Of a stretch of 9,226 bases of DNA, positions 1 through 6,334 are shown piece by piece. The first letter of the stretch is position 1, and every line of letters starts with the position of its first letter. The translations under genes were made by a program, and so were the position numbers. This stretch comes from Candidatus Omnitrophota bacterium (GTDB lineage: Bacteria; Omnitrophota; Koll11; Gygaellales; JAHJCI01), in the NCBI GenBank assembly GCA_030622705.1, contig JAUXFU010000022.1, forward strand, positions 1-9,226, read 5' to 3'. The notes beneath the pieces are model-generated. The model searched no databases, was not told the DNA's origin, and worked only from the letters and a program-made list of their open reading frames with translations.

Positions 1-574
1 ACGCCTGTGCACAGACCAATTTCTCCTTTTTGGCAACGCCGATATTCATCGCGTTGACCAGACAGTTACCGCTATAGCTTTCGTCAAAATAGATTTCACC
101 GCCGACCGTGGGCACTCCCAAACAATTCCCGTAGCTCTGAATTCCATCTACTACGCCACGTAAAAGATAGCGATTATACGGTTCAGTCAAAGGACCAAAC
201 CTTAAAGAGTTCAAAGAAGCTATCGGCCTCGCTCCGGCAGTAAAAATATCTCTGATAATTCCGCCCACGCCCGTTGCTGCTCCTTCTCGTGGCTCTACTT
301 GCGAAGGATGATTATGGCTTTCCATCTTAAAAATAATGGCTATGCCATCAACAATAATCCCTCCGGAATCCTCACTGATAAGAGTTTGATATTTTCCTTC
401 TTTAGGCAAAAGTTTTAGCCAATTACGGGAACGTGTGTAGCCACAGTGCTCTGACCACTCTACAGAGAACATCGTCAGTTCCGTAGGCGTGGGTTCTCGT
501 TTGAGGATCGCTACAATTTTCTTATATTCCTCATCGCTCAAACCAAGGCTCTTGTAAACCTCGCGCGTTACCAT
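1..574 (-). CDS. purL: Phosphoribosylformylglycinamidine synthase subunit PurL, N-terminal part (cut by window edge)
   Basis: PurL is the ATP-dependent synthetase subunit of cytosolic FGAM synthase, which converts FGAR to FGAM in step 4 of de novo purine synthesis, using ammonia delivered by PurQ. I translated this reading frame by hand; it is open from the ATG at 574 to the window edge, giving 191 residues with no stop. Diagnostic stretches are WSEHCGY at residues 40-46 (the conserved catalytic-region His is residue 43), ESHNHPS at 85-91 and the glycine-rich GAATGVGGIIRDIFTAGARP at 98-117. Separate purS and purQ genes just upstream imply the small PurL type, usually about 700-750 residues, so roughly three quarters is missing. 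Its ATG lies one base after the purQ stop; a GGAG site at 588-585 is 10 nt away, inside purQ. The arrangement implies translational coupling. Identification is very secure; completeness beyond the window is unknown. Confidence 0.96.
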   Translation of the reverse strand, partial: MVTREVYKSLGLSDEEYKKIVAILKREPTPTELTMFSVEWSEHCGYTRSRNWLKLLPKEGKYQTLISEDSGGIIVDGIAIIFKMESHNHPSQVEPREGAATGVGGIIRDIFTAGARPIASLNSLRFGPLTEPYNRYLLRGVVDGIQSYGNCLGVPTVGGEIYFDESYSGNCLVNAMNIGVAKKEKLVCAQA

Positions 575-575
575 A

Positions 576-1271
576 TTATCTTTTCTCCAACCATTTAACT
601 ATTGATTCAAAAATAAGGAAACCGTCTGTAGAGCCTAATTCTCTCTCCGAACTTCTCTCCGGATGAGGCATCAACCCTAAGACATTGCCTTCTCTATTTA
701 TGATACCAGCAATATTCCCTAAAGCGCCATTGGGATTGAACTCTTTATTTACATCTCCAACTGGACTACAGTAGCGGAAAATAATCTGCCCATTTTTTTC
801 TAAATTTTTTAATCCATCCTTATCAATATAGTAGTTACCTTCATTGTGGGCTATTGGTATTCTTAAAATTTGATTTTTATTATAAAGATTCGTAAAAGGT
901 GTCTCATTGTTCTCTGTTTTTACATACACACACTTGCATATAAAATGAAGATTTTTGTTCCTTAATATCGCCCCGGGCAAAAGCCCTGCCTCAAGCAAGA
1001 TTTGGAAACCATTACAAATTCCAACCAGCAAGCCTCCTTTTTGAGCAAAGCGAGAAACCCGTTTCATTATTGGTGAAAATCTGGCTATAGCACCTGTCCT
1101 TAAGTAGTCTCCGTAACTAAAACCTCCTGGCAATATAATACAATCAAAGTCATTTAATCTTGTATCCTTATGCCAGATATACTCAACTGTCTGTCGCAAA
1201 ATATCTTTAACCACATAGAAACAATCATGGTCGCAGTTAGAGCCTGGAAAGACAACCACGCCAAATCTCAT
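576..1271 (-). CDS. purQ: Phosphoribosylformylglycinamidine synthase subunit PurQ (glutaminase)
   Basis: PurQ is the glutamine amidotransferase subunit of FGAM synthase; it hydrolyses glutamine and passes ammonia to PurL through a PurS-bridged complex. The 231-residue protein is full length for the family. It begins [16 protein letters not shown] and is a single class I (triad) GATase domain: nucleophile Cys86 in GICNGFQ, with His203 and Glu205 in MPHPERSSE. The oxyanion-region motif [12 protein letters not shown] is at 47-58. The ATG at 1271 directly abuts the purS TAG stop (zero spacing), with an AAGAGG ribosome site at 1282-1277 and a 5-nt spacer, so the start is well supported. The next gene, purL, starts one base after its stop. 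The purS-purQ-purL order matches the standard three-subunit complex. No anomalies seen. Confidence 0.97.
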   Translation of the reverse strand: MRFGVVVFPGSNCDHDCFYVVKDILRQTVEYIWHKDTRLNDFDCIILPGGFSYGDYLRTGAIARFSPIMKRVSRFAQKGGLLVGICNGFQILLEAGLLPGAILRNKNLHFICKCVYVKTENNETPFTNLYNKNQILRIPIAHNEGNYYIDKDGLKNLEKNGQIIFRYCSPVGDVNKEFNPNGALGNIAGIINREGNVLGLMPHPERSSERELGSTDGFLIFESIVKWLEKR

Positions 1272-1520
1272 CTATACCTCTTCTATTTTGAAACTATAGT
1301 CTTCTATTATCGGGTTAGCTAACAACTTCTGACACATTTCATCAATTCTCTGTTTTGCTTCTTTCTTATCTTTGGAATTCAGCTTAACAGTAATAAATTT
1401 GCCAACCCGAACCTCTTCTAAGTTTTGATAACCAAGAGACTGTAAGGCATGTTTAACCGTTAAACCCTGTGGATCAGATACAGTCTTCTTTAATCTAATA
1501 TAAATCTCTACTTCCAACAT
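1272..1520 (-). CDS. purS: Phosphoribosylformylglycinamidine synthase subunit PurS
   Basis: PurS is the small dimeric subunit that bridges PurL and PurQ in FGAM synthase and is needed for ammonia channelling. The protein is 82 residues, the usual size. It shows the family pattern: an N-terminal beta strand (EVEIYIRLKKTVSDPQG), then the helix and loop HALQSLGY with the following VRVGKFITVKL strand, and a C-terminal IEDYSF segment typical of PurS. Start choice is firm: the ATG at 1520 follows the guaA stop by three bases and has a GGGAG site (1531-1527) with a 6-nt spacer, placed over the end of guaA. Its stop abuts the purQ ATG. The chain guaA-purS-purQ-purL has gaps of 3, 0 and 1 nt, so these four genes are almost certainly co-transcribed and translationally coupled. 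Confidence 0.95.
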   Translation of the reverse strand: MLEVEIYIRLKKTVSDPQGLTVKHALQSLGYQNLEEVRVGKFITVKLNSKDKKEAKQRIDEMCQKLLANPIIEDYSFKIEEV

Positions 1521-1523
1521 TTT

Positions 1524-3083
1524 TTACTCCCATTCTATTGTGCTTGGCGGTTTAGAGGAAATATCATATACTACACGATTTATGCCTTTAACCTCGTTTA
1601 TGATACGATTGGATATTATTTCAAGTAAATTATGCGGAAGCTTGGCCCAGTGCGCCGTCATAGCATCCTGGCTTGTGACTACTCTTACAGCCACAGTATT
1701 CTCATAGGTTCTTTGGTCTCCCATAACCCCCACTGTCTTTACAGGCAAAAACACGCAGAATGCCTGCCAAAGCTTACGATACAATCCTGCCTGTTTTATT
1801 TCCTGCATCAGAACCCAATCAGCCTGACGCAAGATATCCAATTTTTCCTCGGTAATCCTTCCGATAACCCGAACCGCCAGCCCCGGGCCCGGGAAAGGCT
1901 GCCTATAAATAACCTCGTCGGGTAACCCCAGCTCTTTTCCTATAAGCCTGACCTCATCCTTGAATAAATCCTTAAGCGGTTCTATCAATTCTAACTTCAG
2001 ATTTTTAGGCAGCCCTCCGACATTATGATGGGTCTTGATAGTTGCCGATGGTCCGCCAAAGGCTGACCTTGATTCAATTACATCAGGATATAATGTACCC
2101 TGGGCTAAGAATTTAATACCCCTTAATTTCTTTGCCTCTTTTTCAAAAATATCAATAAACGTCTTTCCGATTATCCGGCGTTTTTTCTCAGGGTCTTTAA
2201 CTCCTGTCAAAGCTCTAAGAAAAACTTTTCTTGCATCCAGCATCTTTAACCTAATATGATGACGGCTCTTAAACCTCTGCCTGAGAAGCCTTGCTTCATC
2301 CCTGCGTAATAAGCCATTATCAATAAATATGGCTATCAGATTCCTTCCTATGGCTCTATGCAGCAACATTGCCAAAACCGATGAATCCACGCCCCCGCTT
2401 AAAGCGCATAAGACCTTCTGCCTGCCTATTTTTTTCCTTAACTGTTTAATGGAGCTGCTAACAAACGAATGCATACTCCATGAAGATTGACAATTTGCTA
2501 TATTAAACAGGAAATTCCTTAATATTATCCTGCCTTTTGGCGTATGCACCACCTCCGGATGAAATTGGATACCGTAAAATCTTCTGGTTCTATGTTCCAT
2601 CGCGGCAATACGAGCGTTCTTTGTCGATGCGATTGCCCGGAAGCCCTGGGGTAATTTTATAATTTTATCTGCGTGGCTCATCCAGACTGTTTCTTGTTTC
2701 GCTAAACCCTTAAATACATTTTCTGCGGATTTAATCTTAACAATTGCCTTTCCATATTCCCTTACCCCGGATTTAACAACCCTGCCGCCTAAAGCCCTGG
2801 CCATAAGCTGAGCCCCATAGCAGATACCGAGCAGGGGAATACCCATATTAAATATTTCTTTATCGCACATAGGGCTTTGCCTCTTGATAACACTGGCTGG
2901 CCCTCCGGATAAAATAACGGCTTTGGGAGTTCGCCTGATAAGTTTAGAAGCATTAATATTATAAGCAACTATTTCGGAATAAACCCCGAGCTCTCTTACT
3001 CTGCGCGCGATAAGATGGGTATATTGCGAGCCAAAATCTAAAATGGCTACCCAGTCTTTGTTATTCTTTTTTTTCGAACTCAT
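1524..3083 (-). CDS. guaA: GMP synthase (glutamine-hydrolysing)
   Basis: GuaA converts XMP to GMP with ATP and glutamine-derived ammonia, the last step of guanine nucleotide synthesis. At 519 residues it is full length. Domain 1 (about 10-198) is a class I glutaminase: Cys88 in GICYGAQ, His175 and Glu177 in FHPEV. Domain 2 (about 205-395) is the PP-loop ATP pyrophosphatase with SGGVDSS at 229-235. The C-terminal dimerisation and substrate domain carries [10 protein letters not shown] (396-405) and ends in the invariant KPPSTIEWE. No other in-frame start exists before ILDFGSQ, so the ATG at 3083 is used. Oddly, that ATG and its AAGG ribosome site (3093-3090, 6-nt spacer) lie at and in the end of an inverted-repeat element (3083-3276). 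The N-terminal leader is lysine rich (KKKNNK). It shares the class I amidotransferase fold with its neighbours CarA and PurQ. Downstream, purS starts 3 nt after the stop. Confidence 0.97.
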   Translation of the reverse strand: MSSKKKNNKDWVAILDFGSQYTHLIARRVRELGVYSEIVAYNINASKLIRRTPKAVILSGGPASVIKRQSPMCDKEIFNMGIPLLGICYGAQLMARALGGRVVKSGVREYGKAIVKIKSAENVFKGLAKQETVWMSHADKIIKLPQGFRAIASTKNARIAAMEHRTRRFYGIQFHPEVVHTPKGRIILRNFLFNIANCQSSWSMHSFVSSSIKQLRKKIGRQKVLCALSGGVDSSVLAMLLHRAIGRNLIAIFIDNGLLRRDEARLLRQRFKSRHHIRLKMLDARKVFLRALTGVKDPEKKRRIIGKTFIDIFEKEAKKLRGIKFLAQGTLYPDVIESRSAFGGPSATIKTHHNVGGLPKNLKLELIEPLKDLFKDEVRLIGKELGLPDEVIYRQPFPGPGLAVRVIGRITEEKLDILRQADWVLMQEIKQAGLYRKLWQAFCVFLPVKTVGVMGDQRTYENTVAVRVVTSQDAMTAHWAKLPHNLLEIISNRIINEVKGINRVVYDISSKPPSTIEWE

Positions 3084-3276
3084 CCCGCACCTTCTTTTTT
3101 ATCCCGCACCTTTGTTAAATTCGTTTTTATTATTTTTTCTGAATATCCAAAGGTGCGGGGTTTGTTACAAGACTGTCGCTCTATTTAAATTATCATAAAA
3201 TACGTTCATCTTTTGACTCTCTAAGAGATAAACTTGATACGTTTTAAATGCAAATGAATATTTAGAAGGTGCGGGA
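3083..3276. repeat. 194-bp inverted-repeat (MITE- or REP-like) element between the carB half and guaA
   Basis: The two ends are a perfect 12-bp inverted repeat: TCCCGCACCTTC at 3083-3094 and GAAGGTGCGGGA at 3265-3276. The bases just outside are CTCA on both sides (3079-3082 and 3277-3280), as expected of a 4-bp target-site duplication; by chance this extends to an 8-bp direct repeat, ACTCATCC. Two more copies of the core lie inside (3103-3114 and 3148-3159), forming a nested inverted pair. Copies at 3140-3159 and 3255-3275 also share a TGAATAT side, so the ends look duplicated. The interior is AT rich and has no ORF of note, no transposase, and a 9-bp near-direct repeat around ATACGTT. A non-autonomous mobile element or REP-like palindromic repeat is my inference; a family name cannot be given. 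It also accounts for the whole 178-nt gap between the two genes. Confidence 0.65.
3103..3159 (-). other. Nested hairpin with 12-bp GC-rich stem ahead of guaA
   Basis: CCCGCACCTTTG (3103-3114) pairs perfectly with CAAAGGTGCGGG (3148-3159) around a 33-nt AT-rich loop. No U-tract follows the stem on the minus strand (the next bases are ATAAAAAAG), so it is not a good intrinsic terminator. The upstream arm could instead pair over 10 bp with the copy that contains the guaA ribosome site (3084-3093), giving two mutually exclusive structures. Any regulatory effect is inference. Confidence 0.5.
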
Positions 3277-4977
3277 CTCATCCTCTGCCTCATAAGTAGA
3301 GTAATAATAAGGAGTAAAAGCCTCAAACTCTGCGCCGCAGGTATCTACCAGTTTATATACGGCTTTAATACCGAATCTCTTGCGTAACCGGTAGATAAAA
3401 TCCTCCCTTACCCCAATCAGCAAAGCAAGCTGCTTATCGCTAAACCCAAACTGTTTAGCCTTAAGCAGTAATCCGGGTTGCAAACTGCACGCTTGGGACT
3501 TCTTCGAGCCTCTAATGCCCTTATTTTTAACCTGCGGCCTTAAACCTACAGCCTGTAACCTGAACTCCTCTTCTAACTCTGTAATTTGCTTAATATTATC
3601 CAGAAACCATCGGTCAACCTTACTCAATTCATAAATTTCATCTATACTCATTCTTTTTTTTAAGGCGTATTTTATGTAAAATATCCTCTCTGCAGTGGGT
3701 ATCCTTAATTTAGCTTTCAACTCTTCATCTGAAATCTCATAATTTAAGTCTTCTAGTCCGGAAACCCCAACCTCTAAAGAACGTAATCCCTTCTGTAAAG
3801 CCTCTTTAAATGTCCGCCCAATAGCCATCGCCTCGCCTACAGACTTCATGGAAACAGTCAGCGTGGGGTCGGCTTCGGGGAATTTCTCAAAGGTAAAGCG
3901 GGGAACCTTAACCACGCAATAATCGATGCTCGGCTCGAAGCAGGCAGGAGTCTCTCTGGTAATATCATTGGAGATTTCATCCAGGGTATAGCCTACAGCT
4001 AATTTTGCGGCAATCTTGGCGATAGGGAATCCCGTTGCCTTAGAGGCAAGAGCGGAACTCCTGGATACGCGGGGGTTCATCTCAATAATAACCATCCTGC
4101 CGTTATCAGGATTTACTGCAAACTGTATATTGGAGCCTCCTGTCTGAACACCAATTTCTCTAATACAGGCAATTGCTGCATTGCGCATCTTTTGATATTC
4201 CTTATCGGTTAATGTCTGCGCGGGAGCAACAGTAATACTATCTCCCGTATGAACCCCCATAGGATCAAAATTTTCTATAGAACAGATGATTACAACATTA
4301 TCCTTTAAATCACGCATTACCTCTAACTCGAATTCCTTCCATCCGATAACCGACTCCTCAATTAAAATTTCACTAATCATACTTGACTCAAGACCCCTAT
4401 GAGCAATTTCACCGAATTCTTCTGTATTATATGCTATGCCTCCTCCTATGCCGCCTAAAGTAAAACTTGGACGGATAATTACCGGAAAACCTATTTGCCG
4501 AACTACCTCAAAAGCCTCTTTTAAATTATAGGCCCTGGTGCTTCTGGGTAAATCCAATCCAATTCTTTGCATTGCTTCCCTAAAGAACTGCCTGTCTTCT
4601 GCCTTCCTGATTGCCTTAATATCCGCACCTATAACCTCAACATTATATTTATCTAAAATCCCTCTTTCGGCTGCGGCTACAGTAACATTTAAACCGGTCT
4701 GGCCGCCTAACGTCGGCAGAATAGCCTCCGGCTTCTCTTTTCTGATGATTTTCTCCACCACCTCCGGGATAACCGGCTCTACATAGGTTCTATAGGCCAT
4801 CGCCGGGTCGGTCATGATAGTCGCAGGATTACTATTCAGCAAAACTACCTTAAAACCATCAGACTTCAAAACCTTGCAGGCTTGTGTCCCTGAATAATCA
4901 AATTCACAGGCCTGGCCAATTACAATCGGCCCTGAACCAATGATAAGAATTTTTTTTATATCCGTTCTTTTAGGCAT
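3262..4977 (-). CDS. carB: Carbamoyl-phosphate synthase large subunit, N-terminal half only (CarB1-like or truncated)
   Basis: Full CarB (about 1,060-1,075 residues) has two homologous synthetase halves: the first makes carboxyphosphate and carbamate, the second phosphorylates carbamate. This 571-residue protein has only the first. It begins [20 protein letters not shown], then has the ATP-grasp region (about 125-340) with [12 protein letters not shown] (169-180), [13 protein letters not shown] (243-255) and [18 protein letters not shown] (299-316). The oligomerisation domain ends in [18 protein letters not shown] (546-563). In ordinary CarB the second half, beginning with a second GSGPxRIGQG motif, follows within about 20 residues; here the last four residues (SRTF) are encoded exactly by the 12-bp end of the repeat at 3265-3276 and then TAA. 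About 20 extra residues (roughly 473-499) interrupt the oligomerisation domain where a 7-base repeat occurs. The start has only a weak ribosome site, 66 nt after carA. It may be a natural split gene with the second half elsewhere, or a truncated remnant. Confidence 0.9.
   Translation of the reverse strand: MPKRTDIKKILIIGSGPIVIGQACEFDYSGTQACKVLKSDGFKVVLLNSNPATIMTDPAMAYRTYVEPVIPEVVEKIIRKEKPEAILPTLGGQTGLNVTVAAAERGILDKYNVEVIGADIKAIRKAEDRQFFREAMQRIGLDLPRSTRAYNLKEAFEVVRQIGFPVIIRPSFTLGGIGGGIAYNTEEFGEIAHRGLESSMISEILIEESVIGWKEFELEVMRDLKDNVVIICSIENFDPMGVHTGDSITVAPAQTLTDKEYQKMRNAAIACIREIGVQTGGSNIQFAVNPDNGRMVIIEMNPRVSRSSALASKATGFPIAKIAAKLAVGYTLDEISNDITRETPACFEPSIDYCVVKVPRFTFEKFPEADPTLTVSMKSVGEAMAIGRTFKEALQKGLRSLEVGVSGLEDLNYEISDEELKAKLRIPTAERIFYIKYALKKRMSIDEIYELSKVDRWFLDNIKQITELEEEFRLQAVGLRPQVKNKGIRGSKKSQACSLQPGLLLKAKQFGFSDKQLALLIGVREDFIYRLRKRFGIKAVYKLVDTCGAEFEAFTPYYYSTYEAEDESRTF
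3528..3562 (-). repeat. Degenerate heptanucleotide repeat array inside carB (5 units)
   Basis: Five consecutive 7-base units fill 35 nt; on the plus strand each fits NRRCCTN (first and last are both TAACCTG), on the coding strand NAGGYYN. They encode about residues 472-484 ([12 protein letters not shown] region), part of a stretch with no counterpart that I recall in other CarB proteins. The array lies between the helix ending ELEEEF and the conserved [12 protein letters not shown] segment, a surface-loop position. Resembles short tandemly repeated repetitive (STRR-type) heptamers known from cyanobacteria; relationship unproven. Confidence 0.65.
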
Positions 4978-4985
4978 AATTTTTA

Positions 4986-5004
4986 TAAGAATAAGAGATT
5001 CTTA
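4986..5004. other. Small inverted repeat in the carA-carB spacer
   Basis: TAAGAAT (4986-4992) and ATTCTTA (4998-5004) form a perfect 7-bp stem with a 5-nt loop, ending 8 nt before the carB start codon. The stem is AT only and is followed on the minus strand by TAAAAATT, so it is weak as a terminator. It may modestly affect carB translation, which also lacks a clear Shine-Dalgarno site. Could be chance in AT-rich DNA. Confidence 0.35.
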
Positions 5005-5020
5005 ATACCGGATATTCAAC

Positions 5021-5048
5021 GAGCATCGAGAATCAAGCATCTATTATC
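5021..5048. repeat. Degenerate heptanucleotide array across the carA stop codon (4 units)
   Basis: Four successive 7-base units, each ending ATC on the plus strand (GAGCATC first, then GAGAATC), cover 28 nt. The last unit contains the carA TAA stop (5044-5046), so the array forms the very end of carA and the first part of the spacer to carB. Same period as the arrays in carA and carB but a different consensus. Confidence 0.55.
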
Positions 5049-6174
5049 TATTCTTGTTACTATCCATCATCTCAACAAATTCTCCAAACAAATATTGTGC
5101 GTCCTGAGGACCGGGAGAAGCCTCAGGATGGAATTGAACCGAGAATATAGGCAATCTCTTATGCCTCATCCCTTCTAAAGTATTGTCATTAAGGTTAATA
5201 TGCGTAATCATAACATCCTTTCTGCTTAAAGAATCTATATCCACGCAGAATCCGTGATTCTGAGCGGTTATAGCCACCCTGCCTGTTTTTAAATCCTTAA
5301 CCGGATGGTTCCCGCCATGATGGCCGAATTTAAGTTTATAGGTTCTCCCGCCAAGAGCCAATCCTAATATTTGATGCCCTAAGCAGATGCCTATGATTGG
5401 TAATTGGCGATTGGGGATTGGGGATTGATTAATTAATTTCTTGAGTGTCTCGACAAGGTAGGGAACACCCGCAGGGTCGCCGGGGCCATTGGACAAAACA
5501 AGCCCGTCGGGTTTCATCGTTAAGATTTCTTCTGCAGCTGTATTTGCAGGAACAACTCTTACGCAACAACCTAAGTTAACCAGACTTCTTAAAATATTAT
5601 ATTTTACCCCGCAATCAAGAACAACTACGTTTAACCTTTGGCCGTTAGAGTCTGACCCCGGCCAAACGTAAGCTTGTTCGCATGTAACCTGTTTAACCAA
5701 ATCCCTGCCCACCAGGCCGGGCGAAAACTTCACTTTATCAACCAGGCTTTTATTATTCAAATCGTCTGTGGAAATAACTGCCTTCATTGCCCCTTTTAAT
5801 CTAATATGCCGGGTAAGCGCGCGTGTATCTATCCCTTCTATGCCCAGTATATTATTTTCCTTAAGGTACTCGCGTAAATTCTTTTGCGACCTCCAATTAC
5901 TGCTGATACGGCTGCATTCACGAACTACAAAACCGGATAGATACGGCCTTGCTGATTCAATATCCTCGGAATTTATACCATAATTACCGATAAGCGGATA
6001 GGTCATAGTGACAATCTGGCCATTATAGGATGGATCAGTGAGTATTTCCTGATAACCGGCCATGCTGGTATTAAACACTACCTCGCCATAGCTTTCACCC
6101 TTGGCTCCAAAGGATATGCCTTTAAATGCTACTCCATCTTCCAAAACTAAGATAGCTTCATTATTTTTATTCAT
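5044..6174 (-). CDS. carA: Carbamoyl-phosphate synthase small subunit (glutaminase)
   Basis: CarA hydrolyses glutamine and feeds ammonia to CarB for carbamoyl phosphate, the precursor of pyrimidines and arginine. The 376 residues match the usual length. The N-terminal CarA-specific domain (about 5-150) carries LVLEDGVAFKG, GEVVFNTSMAGYQEILTDPS and GIDTRALTRHIR. The class I glutaminase domain (about 181-372) has LSNGPGDP (227-234), Cys264 in GICLGHQ, GHHGGNHPV (284-292), and His349 and Glu351 in VQFHPEASPGP. About 6-7 residues (near 249-260, NQSPIPNRQLPI) look extra before the Cys loop and coincide with a heptamer DNA repeat. The ATG at 6174 is the only sensible start (next is conserved EAILVLEDG), yet no Shine-Dalgarno site precedes it; the U-rich tail of a terminator hairpin does. 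carB follows after 66 nt. Expression is probably controlled by the upstream promoter and attenuator. Confidence 0.96.
   Translation of the reverse strand: MNKNNEAILVLEDGVAFKGISFGAKGESYGEVVFNTSMAGYQEILTDPSYNGQIVTMTYPLIGNYGINSEDIESARPYLSGFVVRECSRISSNWRSQKNLREYLKENNILGIEGIDTRALTRHIRLKGAMKAVISTDDLNNKSLVDKVKFSPGLVGRDLVKQVTCEQAYVWPGSDSNGQRLNVVVLDCGVKYNILRSLVNLGCCVRVVPANTAAEEILTMKPDGLVLSNGPGDPAGVPYLVETLKKLINQSPIPNRQLPIIGICLGHQILGLALGGRTYKLKFGHHGGNHPVKDLKTGRVAITAQNHGFCVDIDSLSRKDVMITHINLNDNTLEGMRHKRLPIFSVQFHPEASPGPQDAQYLFGEFVEMMDSNKNR
5395..5429 (-). repeat. Heptanucleotide repeat array inside carA (5 units)
   Basis: Five consecutive 7-base units with plus-strand consensus GATTGGN (two exact GATTGGG units in the centre; one unit starts AATTGG, the last is GATTGAT). 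The coding-strand unit is NCCAATC. It encodes about residues 249-260 of CarA, just before the nucleophile loop GICLGHQ. Three units equal 21 nt or 7 codons, so units can be gained in threes without frameshift. The GGGATTG unit closely resembles the STRR heptamers of cyanobacteria; that link is only by resemblance. Confidence 0.75.
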
Positions 6175-6187
6175 ATAATAAATATAA

Positions 6188-6229
6188 AAAGGCGTTTATA
6201 AATCGATAACTCAACTTATAAACGCCTTT
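6188..6229 (-). terminator. Rho-independent hairpin immediately upstream of carA (putative attenuator)
   Basis: AAAGGCGTTTATAA (6188-6201) and TTATAAACGCCTTT (6216-6229) form a perfect 14-bp stem with a 14-nt loop. On the minus strand the stem runs into TTTTTATATTTATT, a convincing intrinsic terminator tail, ending almost at the carA ATG (6174). Because a good promoter lies upstream on the same strand, the hairpin would stop carA transcripts unless bypassed. The plus-strand reading also has a T-rich tail (TTTGTTTTATT), so it may be bidirectional, but no plus-strand gene feeds it. Confidence 0.85.
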
Positions 6230-6266
6230 GTTTTATTAAGTAACTCCACCTCGAATTACTCAAATA

Positions 6267-6294
6267 AGTATAGCATATCTTAAGGGAATGTCAA
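6267..6294 (-). promoter_or_regulatory. Sigma-70 type promoter for the carA unit
   Basis: A perfect -35 TTGACA (6294-6289) and a near-perfect -10 TATACT (6272-6267) are separated by 16 bp. Predicted transcription start is near 6260, giving an untranslated leader of about 86 nt that contains a small stem (AGTAA/TTACT, about 6260-6239) with a GAGGTGG-containing loop and then the terminator hairpin at 6188-6229. It lies in the 160-nt gap after the glutamate-synthase-like gene, so carA and downstream genes probably form their own transcription unit. Confidence 0.8.
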
Positions 6295-6334
6295 ATTGTC
6301 TCGCAGATGTTTTTTTGCTGCTAAGAGCTAAATA

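Noticed and set aside
1632..1925. Plus-strand ORF of 97 codons opposite guaA
   Set aside because: It lies wholly antisense to a well-conserved guaA region, has no recognisable motif and reads as a frame shadow. The same applies to the other plus-strand ORFs opposite guaA, carB, carA and the glutamate-synthase-like gene.
3103..3159. GC-rich hairpin ahead of guaA as a rho-independent terminator of car transcription
   Set aside because: The loop is 33 nt and no U-tract follows the stem on the minus strand; it is better explained as part of the inverted-repeat element.
3192..3240. Short ATG reading frame (about 14 codons) and AT-rich TATGAT box within the repeat element
   Set aside because: Too short and without any recognised product. 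No -35 at the right distance supports TATGAT as a guaA promoter.
5395..5429. CRISPR-like repeats in carA or carB
   Set aside because: The units are 7 bases and contiguous, with no spacers; they are tandem heptamers, not a CRISPR array.
6239..6260. Possible PyrR-binding stem-loop in the carA leader (GAGG-containing loop)
   Set aside because: The stem is only 5-6 bp and the loop matches the PyrR consensus too loosely to call. Noted only as part of the attenuator finding.
6300..6334. Terminator after the glutamate-synthase-like gene (GCAG/CTGC stem)
   Set aside because: The stem is short with a 3-nt bulge and has no T-run after it, so it is not supported as an intrinsic terminator.
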